From assembly GCA_035995165.1 (NCBI GenBank), contig DASYKU010000146.1:1-36116 (forward strand): a stretch of 36,116 nt of DNA. Reading direction: 5' to 3'. Below, one piece after another: positions 8,308 to 15,498 of the stretch (position 1 is its first letter; each line of letters begins with the position of its first letter). The stretch comes from Mycobacteriales bacterium (GTDB taxonomy: Bacteria > Actinomycetota > Actinomycetes > Mycobacteriales > CADCTP01). Made by a program: the position numbers and the translations under genes. The notes under the pieces were generated by a model that searched no databases, had not been told where the DNA came from, and saw only the letters and a program-made list of their open reading frames with translations.

Positions 8308-9231
8308 ATGGGCAGGGCTTTGCACTGGTACGAGGGTCGTGACTACGTGTCCGTCGAAGGCGCGGTGGTCGGCCGTGTTCTCGACAACGACACGCAGTCG
8401 ATACTGGGGATGATGGCCGGGCAGCCGACGGTGACAGCGACGTCCTTCGCCGCGACGATGGAATGGCACGACCACAGCTCGGAGATGGACGCCTTCATCG
8501 AGCGGAGCTTCGACGCCTGGTTGTACTTCGACAACAACGGCCCGCGAGAGGTCGGCTTCGCCATTCCTCTCGAAAAGCTGTCCACGCAGGCCGTCGCCCC
8601 CCATGTCGTCGGCGACTTCGGGCAAGGTCTCGCGGCAGATACCCGGGACGACGACCTGCTCCTGCGGTTCCGGTACTACGCCGCAGACGCCGAGCAAGCA
8701 AATCTGTACATGACCGGTCTGGGATGGCTGCAACACATCCTCCCGGTTCGCGAGGAGTTGCTCTCAGGCACGACGGAGGCACTGGAACTGGGTCGGCTCA
8801 TCGGGTTGGGCGGTAACCAGTTCAAGCTCGACCCGGACATGCCTGCCGAGTACGGGCTGTCGAGAGCGTCCCGAATCCTGGCCGCCTACCTGCTCATCGA
8901 GCCTGAAGATCTTGAACGCTGGTCAACCGAACGTGCCGGAACCCGTCGTGATGAACTGCCGTCCGGCTGGCTGTCCGGCCGTGTCGACCTCACGCCCGTG
9001 GCCCGGTGGGAGTTCGCTGCCGCAGATCCGCGCAAGTCGTTCCAGATCCGGCTCGGTCGTCTACCCGACGGCTGCGACCACGGCAGTTGGTATGTGGCGT
9101 CCACCGAGCCTCGCGGCAAGTCCCTGGCATTTCACACGGAGAGTGAGGCCCGCCAGGGCTACCACGACGAGGCGCTGCGGCTGCAGCGGCTCAACGGCCC
9201 CGGTCGATGGCAGCAGCTGATTCCGGACTGA
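8308..9231 (+). CDS. Hypothetical protein
   Basis: A 307-residue protein that I do not recognise. ATG 8308 follows CAGGAG at about 8 nt spacing. It has no signal peptide and no membrane helix. The composition is acidic and mixed alpha/beta, rich in Trp, Asp and Glu. Codon use is slightly less extreme in GC than in the catabolic operons (for example TCC/TCG/CTC mixed with GAT, CAT and TTG), which may hint at a different history. The N-terminal part (MGRALHWYEGRDYVSVEGAVVGRVLDND) and C-terminal part (SFQIRLGRLPDGCDHGSWYV) look like separate beta-rich modules. Neighbours give no functional clue. Confidence 0.7.
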   Translation: MGRALHWYEGRDYVSVEGAVVGRVLDNDTQSILGMMAGQPTVTATSFAATMEWHDHSSEMDAFIERSFDAWLYFDNNGPREVGFAIPLEKLSTQAVAPHVVGDFGQGLAADTRDDDLLLRFRYYAADAEQANLYMTGLGWLQHILPVREELLSGTTEALELGRLIGLGGNQFKLDPDMPAEYGLSRASRILAAYLLIEPEDLERWSTERAGTRRDELPSGWLSGRVDLTPVARWEFAAADPRKSFQIRLGRLPDGCDHGSWYVASTEPRGKSLAFHTESEARQGYHDEALRLQRLNGPGRWQQLIPD

Positions 9232-9566
9232 ACCAGGCCATCCGCGGAACTCGGCGCTGCCCTGGACCGGGCGGCGGCCCGGGCGGCCGGGCGGGGCTTC
9301 GCCGCGGTGACGGTGGCGTCCGCCTGGCGTTGAGCGCGGGTGACGTCCTGCCGAGATGCCATCCGGCCGGTCCTATCGAACTCGGACGGAACTTCTCGCC
9401 GCCCGCGAGGGGCATTCAGCGTCGGGGCGGTCGCCGGTACAACTGCCGCAGTCGGGACGGGGAAACTCGTATATAGTGTACGAATGGATTCGGGGCACCG
9501 TTGCATAGTCGGTGACGACTGCAGGCCTGGATCCGGGGTGGGACCGATGCGACGTGCAGGATCACA
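9232..9566. other. Intergenic region upstream of GntR gene
   Basis: 335 nt without a supportable gene. The first 220 nt are GC-rich and show nothing clear. An A/T-rich island at 9461-9490 carries the operator-like repeat listed separately and a TATAGT hexamer (9472-9477) that could be a -10 element for the regulator. No good -35 hexamer is visible. Confidence 0.5.
9467..9483. promoter_or_regulatory. Candidate GntR/FadR-type operator
   Basis: TCGTATATAGTGTACGA is an imperfect palindrome, 6 of 8 positions paired around A9475, with perfect outer arms TCGTA/TACGA. It overlaps the probable -10 TATAGT about 85-100 nt before the regulator start, which fits autoregulation. Its core TATATAGTGT is similar to TATACAGTAT read on the minus strand in the promoter of the 22-gene operon (31575-31584). 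That the GntR protein binds it is inferred. Confidence 0.45.
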
Positions 9567-10319
9567 ATGAAGCCTTCGACCGTTCATGGCATCGACCGCC
9601 CGAAGGCCGCGAGCGTCGCGGCGGCCGACTACATCCGTCGGGAGATCTTCACCGGCAACTATGCGCCTGATACCAAGGTCCCGCAGGACCAGGTCGCGCT
9701 CGCCCTGGACATCAGCCGCATCCCGGTCCGGGAGGCCTTGGTCACCCTGCACGGTGAAGGCTATGTCCGGCTGGAGGCGAACCGCGGCGCAGTGGTCGTC
9801 CCGTTCTACGCGGAGGACCTCCGCAGCTTCTTCAAGATGCGCGGCTTCTCTCTCGCCCTCGCCGCGCAGCAATGTGCGCGAATGGGCGACGCCAGCCTGC
9901 TCGGCAGTCTGCGGATTCTGGTGGCTCTTGCGGACACGAGCGACTCGGCGGACGAATTCAGCATTCACAGCGAGGCCTTCGGCAAGCAACTCGCCGACTT
10001 CGGAGGCTCACCTCGGTTGCGCGCCGCCATCGCCCGCTTCCGCAACATCGTCCCCGGCAACTTCTTTGCCGAGGTGGCCGGGACGCGCGAGATCGAGTCG
10101 GTGTGCATGCACCGGGTCACCGACGCGATCGAACAGCAGGACGTGGACGCGATCATTCCCAGCTATGCCGAGCGCGCCCATGAACACGCCGAGCGCCTCA
10201 TCGCGCTGCTGGCCGAGCGCGGCCAGCTCTATGAGCTTGACCTGGGTCAGCCGGCCAGCACGCGCACCGGTCGGCCGTCGAGCCAGCCGACGATGTCCGC
10301 TACCACCTCCCGGAAGTAG
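9567..10319 (+). CDS. GntR family transcriptional regulator (FadR/FCD type)
   Basis: A 250-residue regulator. The winged helix-turn-helix is at about 15-78 (DQVALALDISRIPVREALVTLHGEGYVRLEANRGAVV has the classic GntR pattern). An all-helical FCD-type effector domain spans about 85-225, with candidate metal/ligand residues in HSEAF and the later CMHRVTDAI segment. FCD regulators usually respond to organic acids or acyl-CoA-type metabolites. ATG 9567 follows an AGGAT site. The last 24 codons overlap, on the opposite strand, the end of the D-2-hydroxyacid dehydrogenase gene by 73 nt; this tail lies beyond the conserved domain. It is the only complete regulator gene next to the large operon, so it is the best candidate for its control. 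Confidence 0.9.
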   Translation: MKPSTVHGIDRPKAASVAAADYIRREIFTGNYAPDTKVPQDQVALALDISRIPVREALVTLHGEGYVRLEANRGAVVVPFYAEDLRSFFKMRGFSLALAAQQCARMGDASLLGSLRILVALADTSDSADEFSIHSEAFGKQLADFGGSPRLRAAIARFRNIVPGNFFAEVAGTREIESVCMHRVTDAIEQQDVDAIIPSYAERAHEHAERLIALLAERGQLYELDLGQPASTRTGRPSSQPTMSATTSRK

Positions 10320-11203
10320 ACCGCATAGCTCTGCTCGGTGACGTAGCCGAGGTGCGGCGTCGCGATCACGTTCGGCAGGTCGCGCAGGATGTGCCCGGCC
10401 GGCAGCGGCTCGGCGTCGAACACGTCCAGCGCCGCTCCGGCGATCACGCCGTCGCGCAGCGCCGCCAGCAACGCGGCCTCGTCGACGATCGGCCCCCGCG
10501 ACGTGTTGATCAGGAACCCTCTCGGCCCCAGCGACGCCAGCTCCGCGGTGCCGACGAGACCGCGCGTCCGGTCGGACAGTGTCATGTGGACGGTCACAGC
10601 GTCGGAGCGGCGGAACAGCTCGTCCTTCTCCACCCATTCGGCCCCCGCGGCGGCCGCTCGCTGCGGAGTGAGGTGCTGGCTCCAGGCCAGCGCATGCATC
10701 CCGAAGGCGCGTGCGTATCCGGCGACCTGGGTGCCGATCTTCCCGAGCCCGAGGATGCCGATCGTGCCGCCGGCGAGCTCGCGGCCGAGGCCGAGTTGCC
10801 ACCCGCCTCGGGCGACCCCCGCGGTCTCGGCCGGCAGTTGCCGGGCCAGCGCGATCAGCAGCCCCCAGGCCAGCTCGCCGGTCCCGGCGCCGGACCCGCC
10901 GGTGCCACAGACCAGCATGTTCCGCGCCCGCGCGGCATCGAGGTCGATCGCGGCGTTGCGCATGCCGGTGGTCACCAGCAGGCGCAGTCTCGGCAGCCGG
11001 GCCAGGATCCCGGCCGGGAGCGGGGTGCGCTCCCGCATCGCGACGACGACGTCCGCCTCGGCCAGCGCCGCCACCAGCGTGTCCGGATCGGCCAGATGGT
11101 CGTGCCATACGTCGAGCTCGACCCGTCCGGACAGCGGCGACCAGTCCGCGCTGTCCCGGGCGACCTTCTGGTAGTCGTCCAGGACGACGACGCGAGGCAG
11201 CAC
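10247..11203 (-). CDS. D-isomer-specific 2-hydroxyacid dehydrogenase
   Basis: A 318-residue NAD(P)-dependent enzyme that interconverts 2-oxoacids and D-2-hydroxyacids. The Rossmann loop GLGKIG is at 152-157. The catalytic triad is visible: Arg236 (INTSRG), Glu265 (DVFDAEP) and His284 (ATPHLG). GTG 11203 is preferred because GGAGAAGGGG lies just upstream, the resulting start (LPRVVVLDDYQKV) is typical of the family, and the length is normal. ATG 11254 or 11236 would add 17 or 11 residues, and the former would overlap the preceding gene. It is the last gene of the long minus-strand operon. I infer that it handles a 2-oxo or 2-hydroxy acid made by the HpcH/HpaI aldolase or related steps. Confidence 0.88.
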   Translation of the reverse strand: MLPRVVVLDDYQKVARDSADWSPLSGRVELDVWHDHLADPDTLVAALAEADVVVAMRERTPLPAGILARLPRLRLLVTTGMRNAAIDLDAARARNMLVCGTGGSGAGTGELAWGLLIALARQLPAETAGVARGGWQLGLGRELAGGTIGILGLGKIGTQVAGYARAFGMHALAWSQHLTPQRAAAAGAEWVEKDELFRRSDAVTVHMTLSDRTRGLVGTAELASLGPRGFLINTSRGPIVDEAALLAALRDGVIAGAALDVFDAEPLPAGHILRDLPNVIATPHLGYVTEQSYAVYFREVVADIVGWLDGRPVRVLAG

Positions 11204-11246
11204 TCCGACCCCTTCTCCACGGTCCACTTCGGACATCCCGTCGGCG

Positions 11247-12194
11247 TCAGGCATCCGGGACGCCCGGCGGCGCCAGCGCCTGCCAGGTGCCGACCAGGGA
11301 CGCCCAGCCGTCTGCGGCCCCGGTCAGGACCGGAGCGAGCACCGGCAGGTCGACGCCGGCGGCCCGGAAGTCCGCGACCACGGCGTGGGCCCGAGCGGCG
11401 GTGCCTATGCCGGCGAGCCGGTCGAGCATGTCCGCCGACACCGCCGCCGGATCCTGGCCGAAGTCGGTGCCGGGCCGGAACCCGCAGTTCTCGAAGCTGC
11501 GCCGATAGGCCCGCAGCCCGCCGTAGGCGACGACCTGGCGCGCCAGCTGGGACCGGGCGGCGTCCGCCTGTTCAGTCACGCTCACCGGCACGTAGGCGGC
11601 GACGGCGAGCGCGGCCGGATCGCGACCGGCCCGGCCTGCCGCCGCCCGCGCCGTCGCGGTCAGCGTCGCCGCCCGCTCCGGCGTCACCCAGTTGAGGATC
11701 ATGCCGTCCGCGCACTCGCCGGCCACCGCGGCCAGCTCCTTGGACAGCGCCGCCAGCACGATCGGCGGTCGCGCCGCGAGGTGTACGCCGTGCAGCCGAT
11801 CGGCCGGCGGGGCCGACCGGTCCAGCATCACCCGGACGGCTCTCACGGCCGCGGCCAGCTCCGGCGCGGTGGGCGGAACCCGGACCGTACGTCCGCCGGC
11901 GGCCGTCTCCGGGTGGCCCACGCCGACCCCGAGCACGAACCGGCCACCGCAGGCCTCGGCCGCTGTGGCCGCCTGCATCCCCAGCAGGATCGGGTCGCGC
12001 AACGCCAGCGACGCCACCCCGGATGCGACGGTGATCCGCTCGGTCCGCTGTCCGATCACCGCACACAGCACGATCGCGTCCCGGCCGGCCGCCTCGGGAA
12101 CCCAGACGCTGTCGTAACCGAGTGCCTCCAGCAGCGCGGCCTGGTCCAGTACGTCCGCGAGCGGTGCCCGGGCGCTGACGACCGAGCCGAGCAT
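11247..12194 (-). CDS. LLM class flavin/F420-dependent oxidoreductase
   Basis: A 315-residue luciferase-like monooxygenase-fold protein. It has the usual start (DQAALLEALGYDSVWVPEAAGRDA), the GVASLALRDPILLGMQAATAAE segment, and FVLGVGVGHPE, where F420-dependent members bind cofactor. In actinomycetes such proteins use either FMNH2 or F420H2, and the sequence alone does not decide. ATG 12194 shares its A with the stop codon of the preceding crotonase (TGATG), so translation is coupled. As part of the operon it may reduce or oxygenate an intermediate. No substrate can be assigned. Confidence 0.87.
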   Translation of the reverse strand: MLGSVVSARAPLADVLDQAALLEALGYDSVWVPEAAGRDAIVLCAVIGQRTERITVASGVASLALRDPILLGMQAATAAEACGGRFVLGVGVGHPETAAGGRTVRVPPTAPELAAAVRAVRVMLDRSAPPADRLHGVHLAARPPIVLAALSKELAAVAGECADGMILNWVTPERAATLTATARAAAGRAGRDPAALAVAAYVPVSVTEQADAARSQLARQVVAYGGLRAYRRSFENCGFRPGTDFGQDPAAVSADMLDRLAGIGTAARAHAVVADFRAAGVDLPVLAPVLTGAADGWASLVGTWQALAPPGVPDA

Positions 12195-12922
12195 CAGCGC
12201 CGTCCCAGCGCCGCGGCCACCGCGGCCCGGCGCTCGACGGCCAGGCCGAGCGCGGCCGGCCCGTCGACACCGGCGCGCAGGGCGCGCTTGGCGGCGATCG
12301 CGAGCGGCCGGGGCAGCGCGGCCAGCTGGGCGGCCAGCGCCGCGGCGGCCTTCTCCGGCTCGGGGTCGAGGCGGTGCACCAGCCCGAGCTCGACGGCCTC
12401 GGCGCCGTCGATGACCCGGCCGGTGCAGATGAGCTCCAGCGCGACCGCGCGGCCCACCGTCCGCACCAGCGACTGGGTCCCGGCCGCGCCGGGAAGCATG
12501 CCCAGCCGCGCCTCCGGCAGACTGAACCGGGTGTCCGGGTCCGCCACCCGGATGTCCGCGAGCAGCGCCAGCTCGAACCCGGACCCGTACGCGTAGCCGC
12601 GCATCGCCACGACGATCGGCAATGGGAACTCCCACAACGCCCGCCAGACGTTGCGCCTGGCCCGGATCCAGCGCTTGCGCACGACCGTGCCGGGCGCCCG
12701 GAACTCGGCGAGGTCGGCGCCGGCGGAGAAGTTCGAACCCTCCGCGGTGACGAGCACAGCGCCCACGTCCGGATGCTCGCGGCAGAGCGCGAGCCGCTCG
12801 ATCAGGCTGTCCCGCATGGCCAGGTCGAATGCGTTGACCTTGGTCTCGCCGGCCAGTGTCAGCCGCATCACCCGGCCGGCATCGCCGTCCGCGGCTTCCA
12901 GCTCGGCCCGGATCGTCCCCAT
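12194..12922 (-). CDS. Enoyl-CoA hydratase/isomerase (crotonase) 1
   Basis: A 242-residue crotonase-fold enzyme acting on acyl-CoA thioesters. The oxyanion-hole segment NFSAGADLAEF is present, as are both glutamates of true hydratases: Glu117 (YGSGFELALLAD) and Glu137 (SLPEARLGMLPGAAGTQ). Hydration of a trans-2-enoyl-CoA is therefore chemically possible, though ring-cleaving or isomerising relatives share these residues. ATG 12922 follows the stop of crotonase 2 by 5 nt. It is slightly short compared with the usual 255-265 residues because the C-terminal helix region is compact. It forms a pair with crotonase 2. Confidence 0.9.
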   Translation of the reverse strand: MGTIRAELEAADGDAGRVMRLTLAGETKVNAFDLAMRDSLIERLALCREHPDVGAVLVTAEGSNFSAGADLAEFRAPGTVVRKRWIRARRNVWRALWEFPLPIVVAMRGYAYGSGFELALLADIRVADPDTRFSLPEARLGMLPGAAGTQSLVRTVGRAVALELICTGRVIDGAEAVELGLVHRLDPEPEKAAAALAAQLAALPRPLAIAAKRALRAGVDGPAALGLAVERRAAVAAALGRR

Positions 12923-12927
12923 TGCGC

Positions 12928-13659
12928 CTACCGGCCCCGGAACGACGGCCGCCGGCGCGCGAAGAACGCGCTGAGCCCCTCGTCCCGGTCCTCGGTCAGC
13001 TGCAGGAAGGAGTTCAGGTCGGCCTCCAGCTGCATCCCGGCAGCCATGTCCAGCTCGGCGCCGCCGAGCACCGCCTCCTTGACGAATCGCAGCGCCAGCG
13101 GGGCGGCGGAATCCAGCGTGGCGCAGACCGCCTCGACCTCGGCCGCCGGATCGGCCGCGACCCGGGTGACCAGTCCGGACCGGATCGCGGCCGCGGCGTC
13201 GAGCCGATCGCCGAGCAGCAGCATGCCGCCCGCGGCGGTGACCCCGATCAGACGCGGCAGCCGCTGCGTCCCACCCCAGCACGGCAGGGCGCCGCCGTAC
13301 ACGTCCGCCAGGGCGAAGGTGGCGTCGGGCGCGGCGATGCGGATGTCGCCGGCCAGCGCGAGCTCGAGGCCACCGGAGTGGACCGCGCCGCGCAGCCGGA
13401 ACACCACCGGCACGCCGACGGCCGCGACGGCCTCGGCCGGCTGGACGGACAGCCGGGCCGAGGCCAGTCCGGCGTCCAGACCCGTGCAGAAGTCCGGTCC
13501 ACGCGCCCCGACGACCACGACGCGGACGGTGTCGTCGTCGACCACGTCGGTCAGTGCGGCGATCAGCTCGTCCACTGTGGACCGGGTCAGCCGGCCGCCG
13601 GGCAGGTCGAGCTCGACCCGTCCGCCGGTGCGCGTGACCTCCACCTCGCGTCCTGCCAT
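12928..13659 (-). CDS. Crotonase-fold enoyl-CoA hydratase/isomerase 2 (one Glu replaced)
   Basis: A 243-residue crotonase. The oxyanion segment DFCTGLDAG and Glu99 (SGGLELALAGD) are present, but the second hydratase glutamate is replaced: the expected PE pair reads AD (FALADVYGG, Asp119). Together with the GALPCWGGTQRL segment, this points to an isomerase, lyase or hydrolase variant of the superfamily rather than a standard hydratase. ATG 13659 has GGGAGG four nt upstream. It lies 20 nt after the acyl-CoA ligase and 5 nt before crotonase 1, in the same operon. Confidence 0.88.
   Translation of the reverse strand: MAGREVEVTRTGGRVELDLPGGRLTRSTVDELIAALTDVVDDDTVRVVVVGARGPDFCTGLDAGLASARLSVQPAEAVAAVGVPVVFRLRGAVHSGGLELALAGDIRIAAPDATFALADVYGGALPCWGGTQRLPRLIGVTAAGGMLLLGDRLDAAAAIRSGLVTRVAADPAAEVEAVCATLDSAAPLALRFVKEAVLGGAELDMAAGMQLEADLNSFLQLTEDRDEGLSAFFARRRPSFRGR
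13570..13582. repeat. Recurring 11-13-bp palindrome (TCCACTGTGGA type)
   Basis: GTCCACTGTGGAC is a perfect palindrome around its central T. The 11-bp core TCCAC(T/A)GTGGA recurs at 22932-22942, 30868-30877 plus flanks, and 32203-32213. A near copy is at 15213-15223. All but the near copy lie inside coding sequence of different genes and in different reading contexts. Confidence 0.6.
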
Positions 13660-13679
13660 GCTGCCTCCCTCTCGTCCCG

Positions 13680-15197
13680 CTAGGCCGTCAGTGCCCGCCG
13701 CAACAGCTTGCCGGTCGTGGTGCGCGGCAACTCTTCCACCACGACCAGCCGCTCCGGCCGCTTGTTCCGGGTCAGCCCGGCGCAGGCGGCGACCGCGTCC
13801 CCCAGCCCGAAGTCCGTACCGGGGTCGCGCAGGACCACGAAGGCGGCGACGATCTCGCCCCAGGACTCGTCCGGCAGCCCGACGACCGCACAGTCGGCGA
13901 CCCGGGAGTCGCCGAGCACGGCGTTCTCGACCTCCAGCGGGGAGATGTTCTCCCCGCCGCGGATGATGAGGTCGGACTGGCGTCCGGTGATGAACAGGTA
14001 GCCCCGCTGGTCCAGGTGACCCAGGTCGCCGGTGACGAGCCGGGTCTCGGCCGGGGACGCCGCGGCCCGCTCCCCCGCCGTCCAGTACGTCTGGACGTTG
14101 CGGCGGGAGACGATCGCGATCAGCCCGGCCCGGTCAGGACCCAGCGGGGCGCCGTCCGGGTCGAGGATCTCGATCCGGACATCGGGGACCGGCCGGCCGG
14201 CGGATCGGACCAGCTCGGCGTCCTGGGGCGTCCGGGCGGCCATGAACCGGCGATGGTCGTCCTCGTCGAGCACGGCGACGGTCGAGGTCGACTCGCTCAG
14301 GCCGTACGCGCCGCTGAAGCCCACCTCGGGCGGGAAGGCGGCCACGACCCGGTGCAGCAGCGTCGGCGGCATCGGCGCCGCGCCGTAGGAGATCGAGCGC
14401 AGGCTGGACAGGTCGGCCCTGGCGAACGCCGCCGAGTCCAGCAGCTTCGCCAGCATCGTGGGCACCAGGAACGCGTGCGTCACCCGGTGCCTGGCCACCA
14501 GCGCCAGCCACTCGGCCGGCTCGAAGCGCGGCTCCAGCACGACCGTGCGGCCGCCGTAGAGCGACGCGAGCAGGGTGCTGATGCCGGCGACGTGGAAGAG
14601 CGGTACGGACAGCAGGGTGCGCCCGACGTCCGTGCCGTCGGCCGCGTCGGTGCGGGCCAGGACGTACTCGGTGAGCGCGCCGTGGGAGAGGGCGACGCCC
14701 TTCGCCCGCGCGGTCGTGCCGCTGGTGTAGATGAGGACCGCCGGGTCCGCCTCCTCGGTCGCCACGGTCACCTCGAGCCCCCGCGACGGCGCCGATGCCT
14801 CGATCTCGGCCAGCCGGTCCAGCGTCACCACCGGTACGCCGAGCGTCGCCGCGACGTCCGCCGCGCCCGGCGCGGCCCCGGTGTCGAGCACCAGCAGGCG
14901 GACCGCGGAATCGACGAGGAGGTGACGCAGGTCCTCGGGGCCGGCCCGGTAGTTCAGCGCCGCCAGGCAGGCACCGATCGCCGCCGACCCCATCGCCGCC
15001 GAGACGAAAGGCAGGTGGTTGGCACCGAGATAGCCGACCACGTCCCCGCGGCCGATCCCCGACGCGGTCAGGAACTCGGCCGTCGCCGCGGCCCGCGACG
15101 CCAGCTCGGCGTAGCTCAGCGACCGCCCGCCCTCGACCACGGCCGGATAGTCGCCCGCCAGCAACGACGGCAGCTCCAGCAGCGTCGCGATGTTCAT
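13680..15197 (-). CDS. Acyl-CoA synthetase / AMP-dependent acid-CoA ligase
   Basis: A 505-residue ANL-superfamily enzyme that activates a carboxylic acid with ATP and CoA. Motifs: P-loop YTSGTTARAKG (157-167), YGLSES (298-303), TGD (389-391), hinge region GGENISP (414-420) and catalytic Lys497 (RTTTGK). The P-loop carries Ala where GTTGRPKG is usual (TTARAKG), an uncommon variant that should still be tested for activity. ATG 15197 has GGAGG five nt upstream. It is preceded in the operon by two desulforedoxin-like small genes and followed by the two crotonases. It probably activates the imported acid or an acid released later in the pathway. Confidence 0.93.
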   Translation of the reverse strand: MNIATLLELPSLLAGDYPAVVEGGRSLSYAELASRAAATAEFLTASGIGRGDVVGYLGANHLPFVSAAMGSAAIGACLAALNYRAGPEDLRHLLVDSAVRLLVLDTGAAPGAADVAATLGVPVVTLDRLAEIEASAPSRGLEVTVATEEADPAVLIYTSGTTARAKGVALSHGALTEYVLARTDAADGTDVGRTLLSVPLFHVAGISTLLASLYGGRTVVLEPRFEPAEWLALVARHRVTHAFLVPTMLAKLLDSAAFARADLSSLRSISYGAAPMPPTLLHRVVAAFPPEVGFSGAYGLSESTSTVAVLDEDDHRRFMAARTPQDAELVRSAGRPVPDVRIEILDPDGAPLGPDRAGLIAIVSRRNVQTYWTAGERAAASPAETRLVTGDLGHLDQRGYLFITGRQSDLIIRGGENISPLEVENAVLGDSRVADCAVVGLPDESWGEIVAAFVVLRDPGTDFGLGDAVAACAGLTRNKRPERLVVVEELPRTTTGKLLRRALTA

Positions 15198-15222
15198 CAA
15201 TCCTCCGGTGTGTCCACTGTGG

Positions 15223-15366
15223 TCAGTCCGAGGACGGCAGCTTCTTCGCCTCGTCCAGCTCCATCGGCTGCCCGCAGCAGGTCAGCACCCCGACGTCGGT
15301 CGCGACGATCACCAGGCACTGACTCCCGCAGTTCGCACAGGTCATTCGCTTGCCCAGCTCGTACAT
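15223..15366 (-). CDS. Desulforedoxin-like small metal-binding protein 2
   Basis: A 47-residue protein. Four cysteines fit the desulforedoxin / desulfoferrodoxin N-terminal pattern: CANC (10-13), then CCGQPM with adjacent Cys30-Cys31. An additional Cys17 lies between. In known members this CxxC...CC arrangement binds one Fe(SCys)4 centre in a dimer; zinc is also possible. ATG 15366 has GGGGAG upstream at about 6 nt. It is 13 nt after a second copy of the same type (15380-15496) and 25 nt before the acyl-CoA ligase. Electron transfer or metal delivery to an operon enzyme is an inference. The small size makes it easy to miss in annotation. Confidence 0.82.
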   Translation of the reverse strand: MYELGKRMTCANCGSQCLVIVATDVGVLTCCGQPMELDEAKKLPSSD

Positions 15367-15379
15367 CGGCGCTCCCCGT

Positions 15380-15496
15380 CTACTTCGGAGCCATCGGCGT
15401 GCCGCAGCACAGCACCTGGCCGTCGCCGCCCCGGGTGACCACGACCTCCCCGTTGCACTGCGCGCACTTCACCCGCGCGCCGGTCTTGTTCGCCAT
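15380..15496 (-). CDS. Desulforedoxin-like small metal-binding protein 1
   Basis: A 38-residue protein with exactly four cysteines in the desulforedoxin pattern: CAQC (11-14) and CCGTPM (Cys30, Cys31), with a Gly-rich turn between. This is almost the length of free-standing desulforedoxin (about 36 residues). ATG 15496 has GGGAG seven nt upstream and starts 2 nt after the stop of the MmgE/PrpD gene, so coupling is tight. It differs enough from its neighbour (15223-15366) that they are old paralogues, not a fresh duplication. The ligand set and size are seen directly; the bound metal (Fe or Zn) and role are inferred. Confidence 0.82.
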   Translation of the reverse strand: MANKTGARVKCAQCNGEVVVTRGGDGQVLCCGTPMAPK

Positions 15497-15498
15497 GC

